Assembly (NCBI RefSeq): GCF_003143755.1
Contig: NZ_QFRI01000001.1
Span: 888,041-952,040 of the forward strand
Origin: Algibacter marinivivus
GTDB lineage: Bacteria; Bacteroidota; Bacteroidia; Flavobacteriales; Flavobacteriaceae
Direction: 5' to 3'
DNA: 64,000 nucleotides
Below, one piece after another: positions 1-9,800 of this stretch. The translations under genes were made by a program, and so were the position numbers. How positions within the stretch are numbered: position 1 is the stretch's first letter; each line of letters begins with the position of its first letter. The notes under the pieces are model-generated. The model was given only the letters and a program-made list of their open reading frames with translations, made no database searches and was not told the origin of the DNA.

Positions 1-1
1 T

Positions 2-148
2 GCACAAAACGGACTAAAATATGGCAACTCTATTTTAATATCGAAACAATTCAGTAAAAATAAAATGACTCAAATTTTAATAAACAATAATACTATTCTT
101 TTAAACCAAGATTTCACCTCAATTATTTACGTAAATGAACAAGATTAA
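2..148 (+). CDS. C-terminal end of an unidentified protein (partial)
   Basis: A reading frame is open from the window edge to a TAA at 146-148. It gives about 48 residues ending in a hydrophilic tail (IIYVNEQD). It overlaps the start of the next gene by 14 bases, which suggests translational coupling to the metal-transport operon downstream. I do not recognise the family from this fragment, and the 5' part lies outside the window. Confidence 0.45.
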   Translation, partial: AQNGLKYGNSILISKQFSKNKMTQILINNNTILLNQDFTSIIYVNEQD

Positions 149-1022
149 ACATATAACTAAATGCCACCTTGAGCATTACAGAAATGAAAATATATTTTCA
201 TTGAATGTACTTTGCAAAGCAAAACGAAAGGTCTCAAAAAGTAAATTTATTTTATTATTAGCACTTCTATTATCATTAAATTTTTCTTTTTCACAAGAAG
301 AAAATTTAGGTGCTTTAGTAACCGATAGACCAGATGCTACCGAAGCATCATCAACAGTTGGAAAAGGCATTCTTCAATTTGAAACAGGAGGATTATACGA
401 ATCTTTTGAAGCAAATAACACTAAATCTGAAAACTACACTTTTAATACCATGTTAATTCGTTATGGAATTCTCGATAATTTAGAATTACGATTAGGTTGG
501 GATTTTGTAGAAGGTGTTACCACGGTAAATGGTAATAAGCTCGACAATGTTATGAGCGGATTATCGCCATTGTTACTTGGTATGAAAATAGATATTGCCG
601 AAGAAAACGGTTGTATGCCAGAAATTGCCCTTATTGGGCATGTATTTCCTGTTTTTAGCGCATCGGCAGATTACCGACCAGAATACACAGGTATAGATTT
701 CAGATTATCCTTATCGCATACCTTAAGCGAAAAATCTAGCATAGGCTATAATATTGGCGCGCAATGGGGAGATGACTCTCCAGAAGCTGCTGCAATTTAT
801 ACCGTAGCTTACGGTTACAGTTTTACTGAAAAATTTGGCATGTATGCAGAGTTATATGGCGATTTACCTGAAGATAGTTCTGCCAACCATTACTGGGATG
901 CTGGCTTCACATATTTAGTAAATAACGATTTACAGTTAGACGCCTATTTCGGGACGAGTATTACCGAAGGACAAGACTTATTAATAGGATTAGGATTAAG
1001 CTACAGAGTAAGAAAAAAATAA
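135..1022 (+). CDS. Outer-membrane beta-barrel protein (transporter/MetA-like family)
   Basis: The product has a hydrophobic signal peptide around residues 38-54 ending FSFSQ. What follows is typical of a small outer-membrane barrel: an acidic start with LVTDRPDATEAS, then alternating strands rich in Gly and aromatics, and a C-terminal LSYRVRK strand. Bacteroidota proteins starting VTDRPD-TE fall in the phenol-degradation MetA-like transporter family. Ten bases separate it from the metal-binding lipoprotein gene, so it is probably the outer-membrane partner of the importer. The 35 residues before the signal core are unusually long; a TTG at residue 23 (bases 201-203) would give a more normal signal peptide, so the start is uncertain. 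Substrate is not visible. Confidence 0.75.
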   Translation: MNKIKHITKCHLEHYRNENIFSLNVLCKAKRKVSKSKFILLLALLLSLNFSFSQEENLGALVTDRPDATEASSTVGKGILQFETGGLYESFEANNTKSENYTFNTMLIRYGILDNLELRLGWDFVEGVTTVNGNKLDNVMSGLSPLLLGMKIDIAEENGCMPEIALIGHVFPVFSASADYRPEYTGIDFRLSLSHTLSEKSSIGYNIGAQWGDDSPEAAAIYTVAYGYSFTEKFGMYAELYGDLPEDSSANHYWDAGFTYLVNNDLQLDAYFGTSITEGQDLLIGLGLSYRVRKK

Positions 1023-1031
1023 TTATAGAAA

Positions 1032-1937
1032 ATGAAAAAACAACTTATATCACTTTTAATCATTACCCTGTTTTTCAGTTGCAAGAACGAAAAGCAAACT
1101 AACGGGAAACTAAATGTAGTCACCACCACCACCATGATAACCGATTTGGTTAAAAACATTGGTGGCGAGCATATCAACCTACAAGGATTAATGGGTAGCG
1201 GTGTAGATCCGCATTTATACAAAGCCAGCGAGGGCGATGTTACCAAACTATCTAGTGCAGATATTATTTTCTATAACGGGTTGCATTTAGAAGGCAAATT
1301 AGTAGAAGTTTTCGAGAAAATGAAAACCAAAAAAACCATAGCTATTTCAGATGCTATTGATAAAAAAACACTCATCGGTTCAGAATATTTCGCATCCAAT
1401 TACGACCCACATATTTGGTTTGATATAACGTATTGGAAACAAGCCACTCAGTTTATAGTCGAAGTGCTTTCAGAAGAAATTCCGGATCAAAAAGCTAATT
1501 TCGAAGCAAATGGCGCGAAATATATCGAAAAACTTAACACATTAAAAACAAAATTAGAAACTACCATTTCTGAGCTTCCTGAAGAGCAACGCATTTTAGT
1601 TACTGCTCATGATGCTTTTAATTATTTCGGTAAAGCTTTCAGTTTTCAAGTAGTTGGCTTACAAGGACTTTCAACTGCTACCGAAGCAGGTGTTCAAGAT
1701 GTTCAAAAACTATCTGCTTTCATAATAGAAAACAAAGTGAAAGCTATTTTTGTGGAGAGTTCAGTTCCTAAACGTACGATTGAAGCCCTACAAGCGGCTG
1801 TAAAATCTAAAGGTCATGAAGTCACTATTGGCGGTACTTTATATTCTGATGCACTAGGAAATGCAGGAACTATTGAAGGCACGTATATTGGTATGTTTGA
1901 GTATAATGTAAATACAATTGTGAATGCATTAAAGTAA
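1032..1937 (+). CDS. Metal ABC transporter solute-binding lipoprotein (TroA/ZnuA family)
   Basis: This binds the metal for the ABC importer encoded downstream. Residues 1-17 form a lipoprotein signal ending LFFSC, with Cys17 the lipidated residue, so it is membrane-anchored. The cluster A-I fold is recognised by DPHLY (His63), NGLHLEGK, DPHIWFD (His129), AHDAFNYFG (His195) and TLYSDALG (Asp275). A His-His-His-Asp set matches zinc-type TroA rather than the His-His-Glu-Asp of manganese-type proteins; that inference rests on counting residues, not on a structure. At 301 aa it has the usual length. It is the second gene of the operon, six bases before the ATPase gene. Confidence 0.92.
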   Translation: MKKQLISLLIITLFFSCKNEKQTNGKLNVVTTTTMITDLVKNIGGEHINLQGLMGSGVDPHLYKASEGDVTKLSSADIIFYNGLHLEGKLVEVFEKMKTKKTIAISDAIDKKTLIGSEYFASNYDPHIWFDITYWKQATQFIVEVLSEEIPDQKANFEANGAKYIEKLNTLKTKLETTISELPEEQRILVTAHDAFNYFGKAFSFQVVGLQGLSTATEAGVQDVQKLSAFIIENKVKAIFVESSVPKRTIEALQAAVKSKGHEVTIGGTLYSDALGNAGTIEGTYIGMFEYNVNTIVNALK

Positions 1938-1943
1938 AAGATT

Positions 1944-2681
1944 ATGAGTAAACAAATAGCCGTAAAAGTAGATGATTTAACCGTAGCCTACAACTACAAA
2001 CCCGTACTATGGGATATCGATTTAGAAATCCCAGAAGGTGTACTTATGGCTATTGTAGGACCAAATGGCGCAGGAAAATCAACGCTCATTAAATCCATTT
2101 TAGGCATTTTAAAACCCATTGCAGGAAGCGTTAGTATTTATGACAAACCCTATGAAAAACAACGTCAACTCGTAGCATACGTACCACAAAAAGGAAGTGT
2201 AGATTGGGATTTCCCAACCACAGCCTTAGATGTTGTGATGATGGGGACATACGGAAGTCTAGGCTGGATAAAACGTCCAGGACAAAAACAAAAAAAGGCA
2301 GCCTTAGAAGCGCTCGAAAAAGTTGGCATGCTTCCCTTTAAAGGCAGACAAATAAGTCAGCTTTCTGGCGGGCAGCAACAACGTATATTTCTAGCCAGAG
2401 CTTTGGTACAAAACGCTTCTATCTATTTTATGGATGAACCATTCCAAGGTGTAGATGCCACAACAGAAATTGCGATAATAAATATTTTAAAAGAATTACG
2501 AAAAGCAGGAAAAACAGTCATTGTAGTCCATCACGATTTACAAACTGTGCCTGAGTATTTTGATTGGGTAACTTTTTTAAATGTAAAAAAGATTGCTACA
2601 GGACCTGTTAAAGACATCTTTAATGATGATAATTTAACAAAAACCTACGGTATTAATTATAAAGTAAGTATACAAGAGTAA
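1944..2681 (+). CDS. Metal ABC transporter ATP-binding protein
   Basis: The ATPase powers Zn/Mn uptake with the two permeases downstream. Walker A is GPNGAGKST at residues 39-47, the signature LSGGQQQR at 139-146, and Walker B IYFMDEP at 159-165, followed by a D-loop and the switch histidine in VVHHD. Its 245 residues are standard for the TroB/ZnuC/MntB group. It starts six bases after the binding-protein gene. About 100 bases separate it from the first permease, an interval that holds a palindromic repeat. Confidence 0.94.
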   Translation: MSKQIAVKVDDLTVAYNYKPVLWDIDLEIPEGVLMAIVGPNGAGKSTLIKSILGILKPIAGSVSIYDKPYEKQRQLVAYVPQKGSVDWDFPTTALDVVMMGTYGSLGWIKRPGQKQKKAALEALEKVGMLPFKGRQISQLSGGQQQRIFLARALVQNASIYFMDEPFQGVDATTEIAIINILKELRKAGKTVIVVHHDLQTVPEYFDWVTFLNVKKIATGPVKDIFNDDNLTKTYGINYKVSIQE

Positions 2682-2760
2682 AAAAGTAAGCAGTCGCAGT
2701 TTACAGTACTTACTCGACTGGTAAAAAATAGAATAAGAAATAAAGCGAAAAAAGGAAGAG

Positions 2761-2780
2761 ATTCCTGCTTTCGCAGGAAT
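2761..2780 (+). repeat. Palindromic repeat touching the permease start codon
   Basis: An 8-bp perfect stem (ATTCCTGC / GCAGGAAT) around a TTTC loop ends one base before the ATG at 2782. It has the form of the ATTCCTGCGAAAGCAGGAAT dispersed element common in flavobacterial genomes (recalled, not searched). It lies where a ribosome would load for the permease gene. Confidence 0.7.
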
Positions 2781-2781
2781 T

Positions 2782-3909
2782 ATGGACATAACAGAATACA
2801 TAAAACTAGTTTTCACAGACTATACACTAAGAACCATAACCTTAGGAACTGCCATATTAGGTGCAGTTACAGGTATGTTAGGTAGTTTTGCAGTATTACG
2901 AAAACAAAGTTTATTAGGCGATGCAATATCTCACGCAGCATTACCAGGAATAGCCATTGCATTCTTAATCACAGGAGCAAAAGACAGTAATGTTTTACTA
3001 TTAGGAGCTTTAATTAGCGGACTGATAGGAACCTTTTGGATTCGAGGTATCATTAGTAAAACACACTTAAAATCAGATACCGCTTTAGGTTTGATCTTAT
3101 CTCTATTTTTTGGTTTTGGGATGTTATTGCTCACATTTATTCAAAAACAACCCAACGCTAATCAAGCAGGATTAGACAAGTATTTATTTGGGCAAGCAGC
3201 CACTTTGGTTGAAAGTGATGTTTGGATGATGGCAATTGTTACAGGCATTTGCTTATTTGTATTACTTCTTTTTTGGAAAGAATTTAAAATCCTTTTGTTT
3301 GATGCCGATTATACCAAAACATTAGGTTTTAACACAAAGCTTATAGACATTCTAATTACTTCATTTATCGTTTTAGCTATTGTTTTAGGTTTACAAACAG
3401 TTGGTGTTGTATTAATGAGTGCTATGTTATTAGCACCTGCTGCAGCTGCAAGACAATGGACAAACAGCTTAAGTGTTATGGTATTCTTGTCTGCCATTTT
3501 TGGCGCATTTTCTGGGGTTTTCGGAACTGCGGTAAGTGCTAGTCAAAACAATCTTTCAACAGGCCCTGTTATCGTTATTGTTGCTGGCGTATTTGTATTG
3601 GTGTCTTTTATCTTTTCTCCCAGTCGAGGATTGTTATTCAAACAAATCAGATTCATAAAAAATCGTCGCGATTTAAAGTTGCATAAAACATTGGCTTTTA
3701 TGTATAACATTGCAGAAACACATGAAAATATTTCGCATCCACATGCCATTAAAATCTTAAATAATTTCCAAGGTTATACTAAAGCTACACTTCAAAAACT
3801 AGTTCAAAAAAACTATGTGAAGTTGGATGGCACTATGTGGAGCTTAACCGAAGAAGGTTTTAAAATAGCATCTAATTTATATAACCAACAAAACGACAAT
3901 AATGAGTAG
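2782..3909 (+). CDS. Metal ABC transporter permease (ABC-3 family) with C-terminal winged helix
   Basis: This membrane channel subunit has about eight hydrophobic helices in residues 1-285, with the family features GDAISHAALPG near residue 50 and MLLAPAAAARQW. A soluble extension of about 85 residues follows, with the look of a winged helix: a turn (YTKATLQKLVQKNYV), then a wing-like strand (MWSLTEEGFKIA). Such extensions occur in some TroC/TroD-type permeases and resemble DtxR/MntR-like domains. Its last eight bases overlap the second permease gene, so the two are translationally coupled and probably form a heterodimer. Confidence 0.9.
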   Translation: MDITEYIKLVFTDYTLRTITLGTAILGAVTGMLGSFAVLRKQSLLGDAISHAALPGIAIAFLITGAKDSNVLLLGALISGLIGTFWIRGIISKTHLKSDTALGLILSLFFGFGMLLLTFIQKQPNANQAGLDKYLFGQAATLVESDVWMMAIVTGICLFVLLLFWKEFKILLFDADYTKTLGFNTKLIDILITSFIVLAIVLGLQTVGVVLMSAMLLAPAAAARQWTNSLSVMVFLSAIFGAFSGVFGTAVSASQNNLSTGPVIVIVAGVFVLVSFIFSPSRGLLFKQIRFIKNRRDLKLHKTLAFMYNIAETHENISHPHAIKILNNFQGYTKATLQKLVQKNYVKLDGTMWSLTEEGFKIASNLYNQQNDNNE

Positions 3910-5062
3910 CGCTCAAATTGAAATACAATTAATTGCGAGTTTGGTAGCTATTGCCTGTGCTATTCCTGGGACATTTTTAGTTCTCAGAAAAATGGCTATG
4001 ATTAGTGATGCCATAAGTCATTCTATTTTACCAGGTATTGTGGTTGGATTTTTTATTACTCAAGATTTAAACTCGCCTTTATTAATTCTACTTGCGGCAC
4101 TTACGGGTATAATCACCGTTGTTTTGGTAGAGTATATTCAAAAAACGGGCTTAGTAAAAGAAGATACTGCTATTGGCTTAGTATTTCCCATTCTCTTTAG
4201 TATTGGAGTTATCATGATTGCCAAAAACGCCAATGATGTACACTTAGATGTAGACGCAGTTTTGTTAGGCGAATTGGCTTTTGCGCCTTTTGATAGATTA
4301 ATTGTTTCTGGAATTGATGTCGGTCCAAAATCACTATGGATTATTGGGAGTATTTTAATCATAACTATCGGACTCTTATTCGCCTTCTTTAAAGAATTAA
4401 AAATAAGCACCTTTGATGCTGGATTAGCAGCTTCACTAGGGTTTTCTCCTGCCGTTATTCATTACGGATTAATGAGTGTATCCTCCATAACAACCGTTGG
4501 TGCTTTTGATGCTGTAGGAGCCATTTTAGTAGTAGCGCTAATGATATCCCCTGCTGCAACTGCTTATTTACTTACCAACAATTTAAAACGAATGCTTATT
4601 TATGCCATTTGCTTTGGTGTTTTTAGCGCTATTTCTGGTTATTGGTTAGCCCATTGGTTAGATGCCTCTATTTCTGGTTCTATAACAACCATGTTAGGAC
4701 TATTGTTTTTAGCCGTTTATTTATTCGCTCCAAACAAAGGGGTTATAGCTGTAATGTATCGAGAAAAACAACAACGCACAGAAGTATCATTATTAACCTT
4801 CTTATTGCATTTAAAAAACCATACCGAAGAACGTGAACGCCATGTGAACCATCTCAACGAACATATTAATTGGCAAAAAGTACGCTCTAAAACAGTATTA
4901 GATTTAGCCTTGAAAAATAATATGATTAAGTTTGATAAAAATATTGTGTCTTTAACTGAAAAAGGAGAAGATTTTACATCTCAAGCTATTGATTATATTA
5001 TCACAAATGAAGATGCTCAAATTGAAGACATGAAAGATGATTTCTTTTTGTTTAGGGGGTAA
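3902..5062 (+). CDS. Second metal ABC transporter permease (ABC-3 family) with C-terminal winged helix
   Basis: The second channel subunit has the ABC-3 motif SDAISHSILPG near residue 35 and LMISPAATAYLL, with roughly eight transmembrane helices to residue 290. As in its neighbour, the C-terminal ~95 residues are soluble. They contain a helix pair rich in His/Glu, then KTVLDLALKNNMI and VSLTEKGEDF, consistent with a winged-helix domain. Its start overlaps the upstream permease by eight bases, and YraN follows three bases after its stop. Two permeases with one ATPase and one binding protein match the TroABCD layout. Confidence 0.9.
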   Translation: MSSAQIEIQLIASLVAIACAIPGTFLVLRKMAMISDAISHSILPGIVVGFFITQDLNSPLLILLAALTGIITVVLVEYIQKTGLVKEDTAIGLVFPILFSIGVIMIAKNANDVHLDVDAVLLGELAFAPFDRLIVSGIDVGPKSLWIIGSILIITIGLLFAFFKELKISTFDAGLAASLGFSPAVIHYGLMSVSSITTVGAFDAVGAILVVALMISPAATAYLLTNNLKRMLIYAICFGVFSAISGYWLAHWLDASISGSITTMLGLLFLAVYLFAPNKGVIAVMYREKQQRTEVSLLTFLLHLKNHTEERERHVNHLNEHINWQKVRSKTVLDLALKNNMIKFDKNIVSLTEKGEDFTSQAIDYIITNEDAQIEDMKDDFFLFRG

Positions 5063-5065
5063 ATA

Positions 5066-5425
5066 ATGGCACAACACAACGAACTCGGTAAAAAAGGTGA
5101 ACAACTTGCAGTAGATTTTCTTCTGAAAGATAACTATGAAGTTATTGAACGCAACTACCGATTTGATAAAGCCGAAGTTGATATCATTGCTCGGAAAAAA
5201 GATATTCTAGCCATCATTGAAGTTAAAACACGATCTACAGCTGATTTTGGAGATCCTCAAGATTTTGTGAAACCTAAACAGATTCAACGTTTGGTAAAAG
5301 CGGTTGATGAATATGTAACTGTAAACGATTTAGATGTTGAAGTTCGTTTTGATATTATCGCTATTGTAAAAGAAGGTAAAGGTTTTAATATCGAGCATTT
5401 AGAAAATGCCTTTTATCATTTTTGA
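5066..5425 (+). CDS. YraN family protein (UPF0102, predicted endonuclease fold)
   Basis: The 119-residue protein shows the full UPF0102 pattern: GKKGEQLAVDFLLKDNYEVIERNYR, then AEVDIIARKKDILAIIEVKTRS. The last has the D-(x)n-E-x-K arrangement of the PD-(D/E)XK/Holliday-resolvase-like fold. Its cellular role is not established for the family. It is the last gene of the metal-uptake operon, but YraN genes have many different neighbours, so this may be chance. The stop lies in a short hairpin (TGAAAC/GTTTCA, 5423-5438) that may help end transcription. Confidence 0.88.
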   Translation: MAQHNELGKKGEQLAVDFLLKDNYEVIERNYRFDKAEVDIIARKKDILAIIEVKTRSTADFGDPQDFVKPKQIQRLVKAVDEYVTVNDLDVEVRFDIIAIVKEGKGFNIEHLENAFYHF

Positions 5426-5430
5426 AACTC

Positions 5431-5463
5431 CTGTTTCATCCTGAACTTGTTTCAAGATCTCAT
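5431..5463. repeat. Short dispersed-type repeat between convergent genes
   Basis: The segment carries TTCATCCTGAACTTGTTTCA followed by AGATCTCAT, which I recognise as a widespread Bacteroidota intergenic element (TCATCCTGAACTTGTTTCAG-type). Only one copy is in the window, so its repeat status is from memory. It sits between the convergent YraN and TlpA-like genes. Confidence 0.45.
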
Positions 5464-5485
5464 CAATTAAAACTAAAAATACTAT

Positions 5486-6826
5486 TTAATCTTCAGTTTC
5501 CTCTACTTCAAAAAATTTCATTAGGGTTTCAAAATCTACTGGTTTTGATTCGATTTTTTTATCGGTATCCAAAATAAAATATGTTGGTGTAGATGTAACG
5601 CCATAAGCATCTCCAATTTCGTTATCCCATTTTCCTTCGCCATAAACATGAATAAATTCAGGATAATCATAGGTTAAATTTTTCCAACCATATGGTTCAT
5701 CTTCCAAACCAATAGCGACTACTTTAACTTTATCTTTTTCAAGTGATTTTATAAACGTTTGAAGTTGAGGAACCTCATCTAAACAATGTGAGCAAGTGCT
5801 ACTCCAAAATACTATGATGTAATTTTCGGCACCTTTTAAATCGGTTAACTTTTTGGTAACAAGTTTGTCTTTTTCCTTTATTTCGATATCAAAATTTGGT
5901 GCAACTGCGCCTTTTGAAAGGTTTTGATATAATATTAATGCTTGTAAAAGTTCTTGATCATTCAATGATACAGCAACGTCCATGAGATAATTTTCAGCAA
6001 TATAATTTGATACAGATTCATGACCTAAATCAGACATTTGTTGCCATAAATCGAACAATAAAATACGTTGCACTTCTTTAGGTGCTGTTTTCATGTGACT
6101 AAAAACCACATCAATATTTTTCTTATAATTATCAAATTCATCTTCAGAATTAGCAGACATCCCAAACACATAATTAAGCATTTTTTCTTCTAAAAGATTG
6201 GAACTTTGCAATACAGGGTTATTAAAATCTACAAAATCAAAATAATGCTTTTCTAAGTTTTTAATATATGTTTTTACGTCTTCAATATGTTCAGGAATGT
6301 ATGGCTTATTGGCTTTGATGAAATCAAGAGCCATAGTGCCTTCTGCTGCTTTCTCAAAACTAGACTGGGTTTCTCTTTGGGTTTTAAAAATGGCTTTTAA
6401 AGCGATTGTATCTTTACTTTCTTGACTAAAATAATTACCAATACTTTGGGTAACCATAGACATGCTATTGGTGTAAGATGTCAGTAATTTATTAGGATTA
6501 GATTTTTTGAAATCAACACCAGTTTCAGACATGAATGTCAATTCTATATCTTCTTTTCCATTATATATGACATCAAAATTATAATCTTCTTGAGGTACTG
6601 CATAAACAATACGATACATCCCTTTTGTAGCTGTAGAATCTAACTTGAATTCAAAAGCCCCATCTTCAGCTATTTCTGCATTAGTAACATAGTCTGATAT
6701 GGTTGGACCCACCTTATAAAGTAATGCAAAATTGTAATCTTTTGCTGGATAGAAGACACCTTTAATTTTATGTTGTCCAAGCAGTAAACTAGGAACTAAA
6801 AGTGTTAAAAAAAGTAATCGTTTCAT
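5486..6826 (-). CDS. TlpA-like thioredoxin-fold protein, secreted
   Basis: A signal peptide (residues 1-17, ending LLLGQ) sends this 446-residue protein to the envelope. Residues 20-110 look like the beta-rich N-terminal domain common in Bacteroidota TlpA proteins, 115-300 are helical, and 305-440 form a thioredoxin domain. That domain has FWSSTCSHCLDEVP (Cys345 and Cys348, a CSHC active site) and a cis-proline loop TSTPTYFILD. It probably reduces or isomerises periplasmic disulfides; the partner is unknown. It lies 34 bases downstream of mfd on the same strand and may be cotranscribed. Confidence 0.85.
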   Translation of the reverse strand: MKRLLFLTLLVPSLLLGQHKIKGVFYPAKDYNFALLYKVGPTISDYVTNAEIAEDGAFEFKLDSTATKGMYRIVYAVPQEDYNFDVIYNGKEDIELTFMSETGVDFKKSNPNKLLTSYTNSMSMVTQSIGNYFSQESKDTIALKAIFKTQRETQSSFEKAAEGTMALDFIKANKPYIPEHIEDVKTYIKNLEKHYFDFVDFNNPVLQSSNLLEEKMLNYVFGMSANSEDEFDNYKKNIDVVFSHMKTAPKEVQRILLFDLWQQMSDLGHESVSNYIAENYLMDVAVSLNDQELLQALILYQNLSKGAVAPNFDIEIKEKDKLVTKKLTDLKGAENYIIVFWSSTCSHCLDEVPQLQTFIKSLEKDKVKVVAIGLEDEPYGWKNLTYDYPEFIHVYGEGKWDNEIGDAYGVTSTPTYFILDTDKKIESKPVDFETLMKFFEVEETED

Positions 6827-6860
6827 GTGTGTTATGTATTCTTCATTTAAAAATCAATAA

Positions 6861-9800
6861 TCAAGCCACAATAGGTTTTAAAGCCTCCAAAGCTTGTTTT
6901 ACTGTTTTTATATTTTCAAAAGTTAGCATTAAACGCAAACCTGTTCGGGTTTGTTTTTCTTTCATCTTACAAGCCTTTGGATGTGTTTGCACAAATTGCA
7001 AGACTTTAGTGAAATTAGGGCTTTGATAAAAACGACTTTGTTGATCGTTTATAAAATAACCAATCAGCTTACCTTGCTTCATGATGATTTTTTCAAATCC
7101 AATTTTAGTTGCTAACCACTTTATTTGGACACTATTTAATAAATCGGTCACTTGTTTTGGGATTTCTCCAAAACGGTCGATTAATTCTGACTCAAAGGTA
7201 GTTAATTCTTCTTCTGTTTTTATGTTATTAAGTTGCGTATAAAGACTTAATCGTTCAGCAATATTATTTACGTAATTATCTGGAAATAAAAGCTCAAAAT
7301 CAGAATCAATCGTCACGTCTTTTACATAAACTTTATCTGCTTCATCTTCATTATACAAGTCCTTAAATTCATTTTCTTTAAGTTCTTCTATAGCTTCATT
7401 TAGAATTTTCTGGTAGGTATCAAAACCTATTTCGTTAATAAATCCACTTTGTTCGCCTCCCAACAAATCCCCTGCTCCACGGATTTCTAAGTCTTTCATG
7501 GCGATGTTAAAACCACTTCCAAGTTCGGTAAATTGCTCTAAAGCTGTGATACGTTTTCTGGCATCATCTGTCATTGCTGAATACTCAGGTGTTATAAAAT
7601 AACAAAATGCTTTTTTATTGCTTCGTCCTACCCTACCACGCATTTGGTGTAAATCGCTCAAGCCAAAATTATTGGCATTATTGATAAAAATGGTGTTGGC
7701 GTTAGGTACATCCAATCCGCTTTCTACAATGGTTGTACTTACTAAAACATCAAATGCACCATCCATAAATTGAAGCATGAGTTGCTCTAATTTTTTACCA
7801 TCCATTTGCCCATGCCCAATGCCTATTTTTGCATCAGGTACTAAACGTTGAAGCATGCCTGCTACCTCCTTAATATTTTCAATTCGGTTATGAATGAAGA
7901 AAATTTGTCCGCCACGTTGAATCTCGTAACTTACTGCATCGCGAATGGTTTCTTCATTAAAACGAATAACATGGCTTTCGATTGGATAGCGGTTTGGTGG
8001 TGGTGTTGTAATGACTGATAAATCTCTCGCCGCCATTAAACTAAACTGAAGTGTTCTTGGAATTGGAGTAGCCGTTAAAGTCAATACATCTACATTATCC
8101 TTCAACGTTTTTAACTTTTCTTTTACTGCTACGCCAAATTTTTGCTCTTCATCAACAATAAGTAGCCCTAAATCTTTGAATTTTACATTTTTGTTTACGA
8201 GTTGATGTGTCCCTATGATGATATCTACTTTTCCTGCTTCTAAACCTTCTAAAGTTTCGCGCTTTTCTTTCGCGGTTCTAAATCGATTAACATAATCTAC
8301 AGTGACAGGAAAATCTTTTAAACGCGCTTTAAATGTTCTGGAATGTTGATATGCTAAAATGGTAGTTGGTACCAAAACTGCCACTTGTTTGCCATTATCA
8401 ACAGCTTTAAAAGCAGCACGAATAGCTACTTCGGTTTTACCAAAACCAACATCGCCACAAACAAGTCTGTCCATTGGTCGCTCGCTTTCCATATCGGCTT
8501 TAATATCGGCGGTTGCTGTACTTTGGTCAGGAGTGTCTTCGTAGATAAAAGAAGCTTCCAACTCGTGTTGCATATAACTATCAGGGTTGTACTGATAGCC
8601 TTTTTCGGTTTTACGTTTTGCGTAGAGTTTTATGAGGTTGAATGCCACATGTTTTACACGTGCTTTTGTTTTTTGTTTTAGAGTTTTCCAAGCGTTACTA
8701 CCCAATTTGTAAATCTTGGGAGGTTTGCCATCTTTACCATTAAACTTGGTGATTTTATGAAGCGAATGAATACTTAAATACAAGACATCACGCTCGCCAT
8801 AAATCAGTTTTATTGCTTCTTGCTTTTTGCCTTCTACATCTATTTTTTGAAGTCCGCCGAAACGACCAATTCCATGATCGATATGGGTTACATAATCGCC
8901 AATGTCAAGATTTGTAAGTTCTTTTAATGTGATGGCTTGCTTTTTAGCGTAACCATTTTTAAGGTGAAATTTATGATAACGTTCAAAAATTTGATGATCG
9001 GTGTAGCACACTATTTTATTATCATGGTCTACAAACCCTTGATGAAGCGAAAGCATTACGGTTTGATAGTCTTTAACATCCAATTTGGCATCATCAAAAA
9101 TATCATGAAAACGTTTGGCTTGTTGCTCGCTTACACAGGCGATGTAATTGGTGTATCCGTTTTCTTGATTGGTGTTTAAATCTTCAATTAATAAATTGAA
9201 TTGTTTATTGAATGCGGGTTGTGGTGTGGTGTTAAATTCAATATTTTGGGATGTCTCGACTGCACTCGACATGACAGTTGAACTCCCAAACTCAATAATA
9301 GAAAAATCTAGTAATTGCTTTTTTAATAATGCTGAATTGCAAAATAATTCGTGTGGTTCGGTATGTTTAATGTCTTCTGAAAGTGCTTTAAAAGCGTCTT
9401 CAGCTTTAGAGTAAAAATCGTCTATTCTTGAAAAGAGTAAATCGGCATTTTTTAAACCAACTACTGTTTTTTGAGCAATATATTTTAGAAAACTTTGTCG
9501 TTTTTCTTCAACTAATTTATTGGCAACATTAGGGATGATGTTGATTTTTTTAATCTGTTCTATAGATAGCTGCGTTTCTACATCAAAGGTTCTGATGCTG
9601 TCTACCTCATCTCCAAAAAACTCAATTCTATAGGGTTCATCATGCGAAAATGAAAATACATCTACAATACCACCTCGCACTGAAAACTCTCCTGGTTCGG
9701 TTACAAAATCGACACGTTTGAATTTGTATTCGAATAGCATTTCGTTTACAAAATCAATAGACAAGCTATCATTGACTCCAACTTTAAGCGTATGGCGTTC

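Noticed and set aside
2634..2816. A minus-strand frame with the peptide PAKAGIS near the metal permease start.
   Set aside because: The peptide is the translation of the dispersed palindrome at 2761, and the frame lies across the ATPase-permease gap with no promoter or family match.
5486..6826. Assignment as a cytochrome c maturation protein (ResA/CcmG).
   Set aside because: The thioredoxin domain is C-terminal to a long Bacteroidota-type helical domain and no cytochrome maturation genes are nearby, so only the general TlpA-like call is supported.
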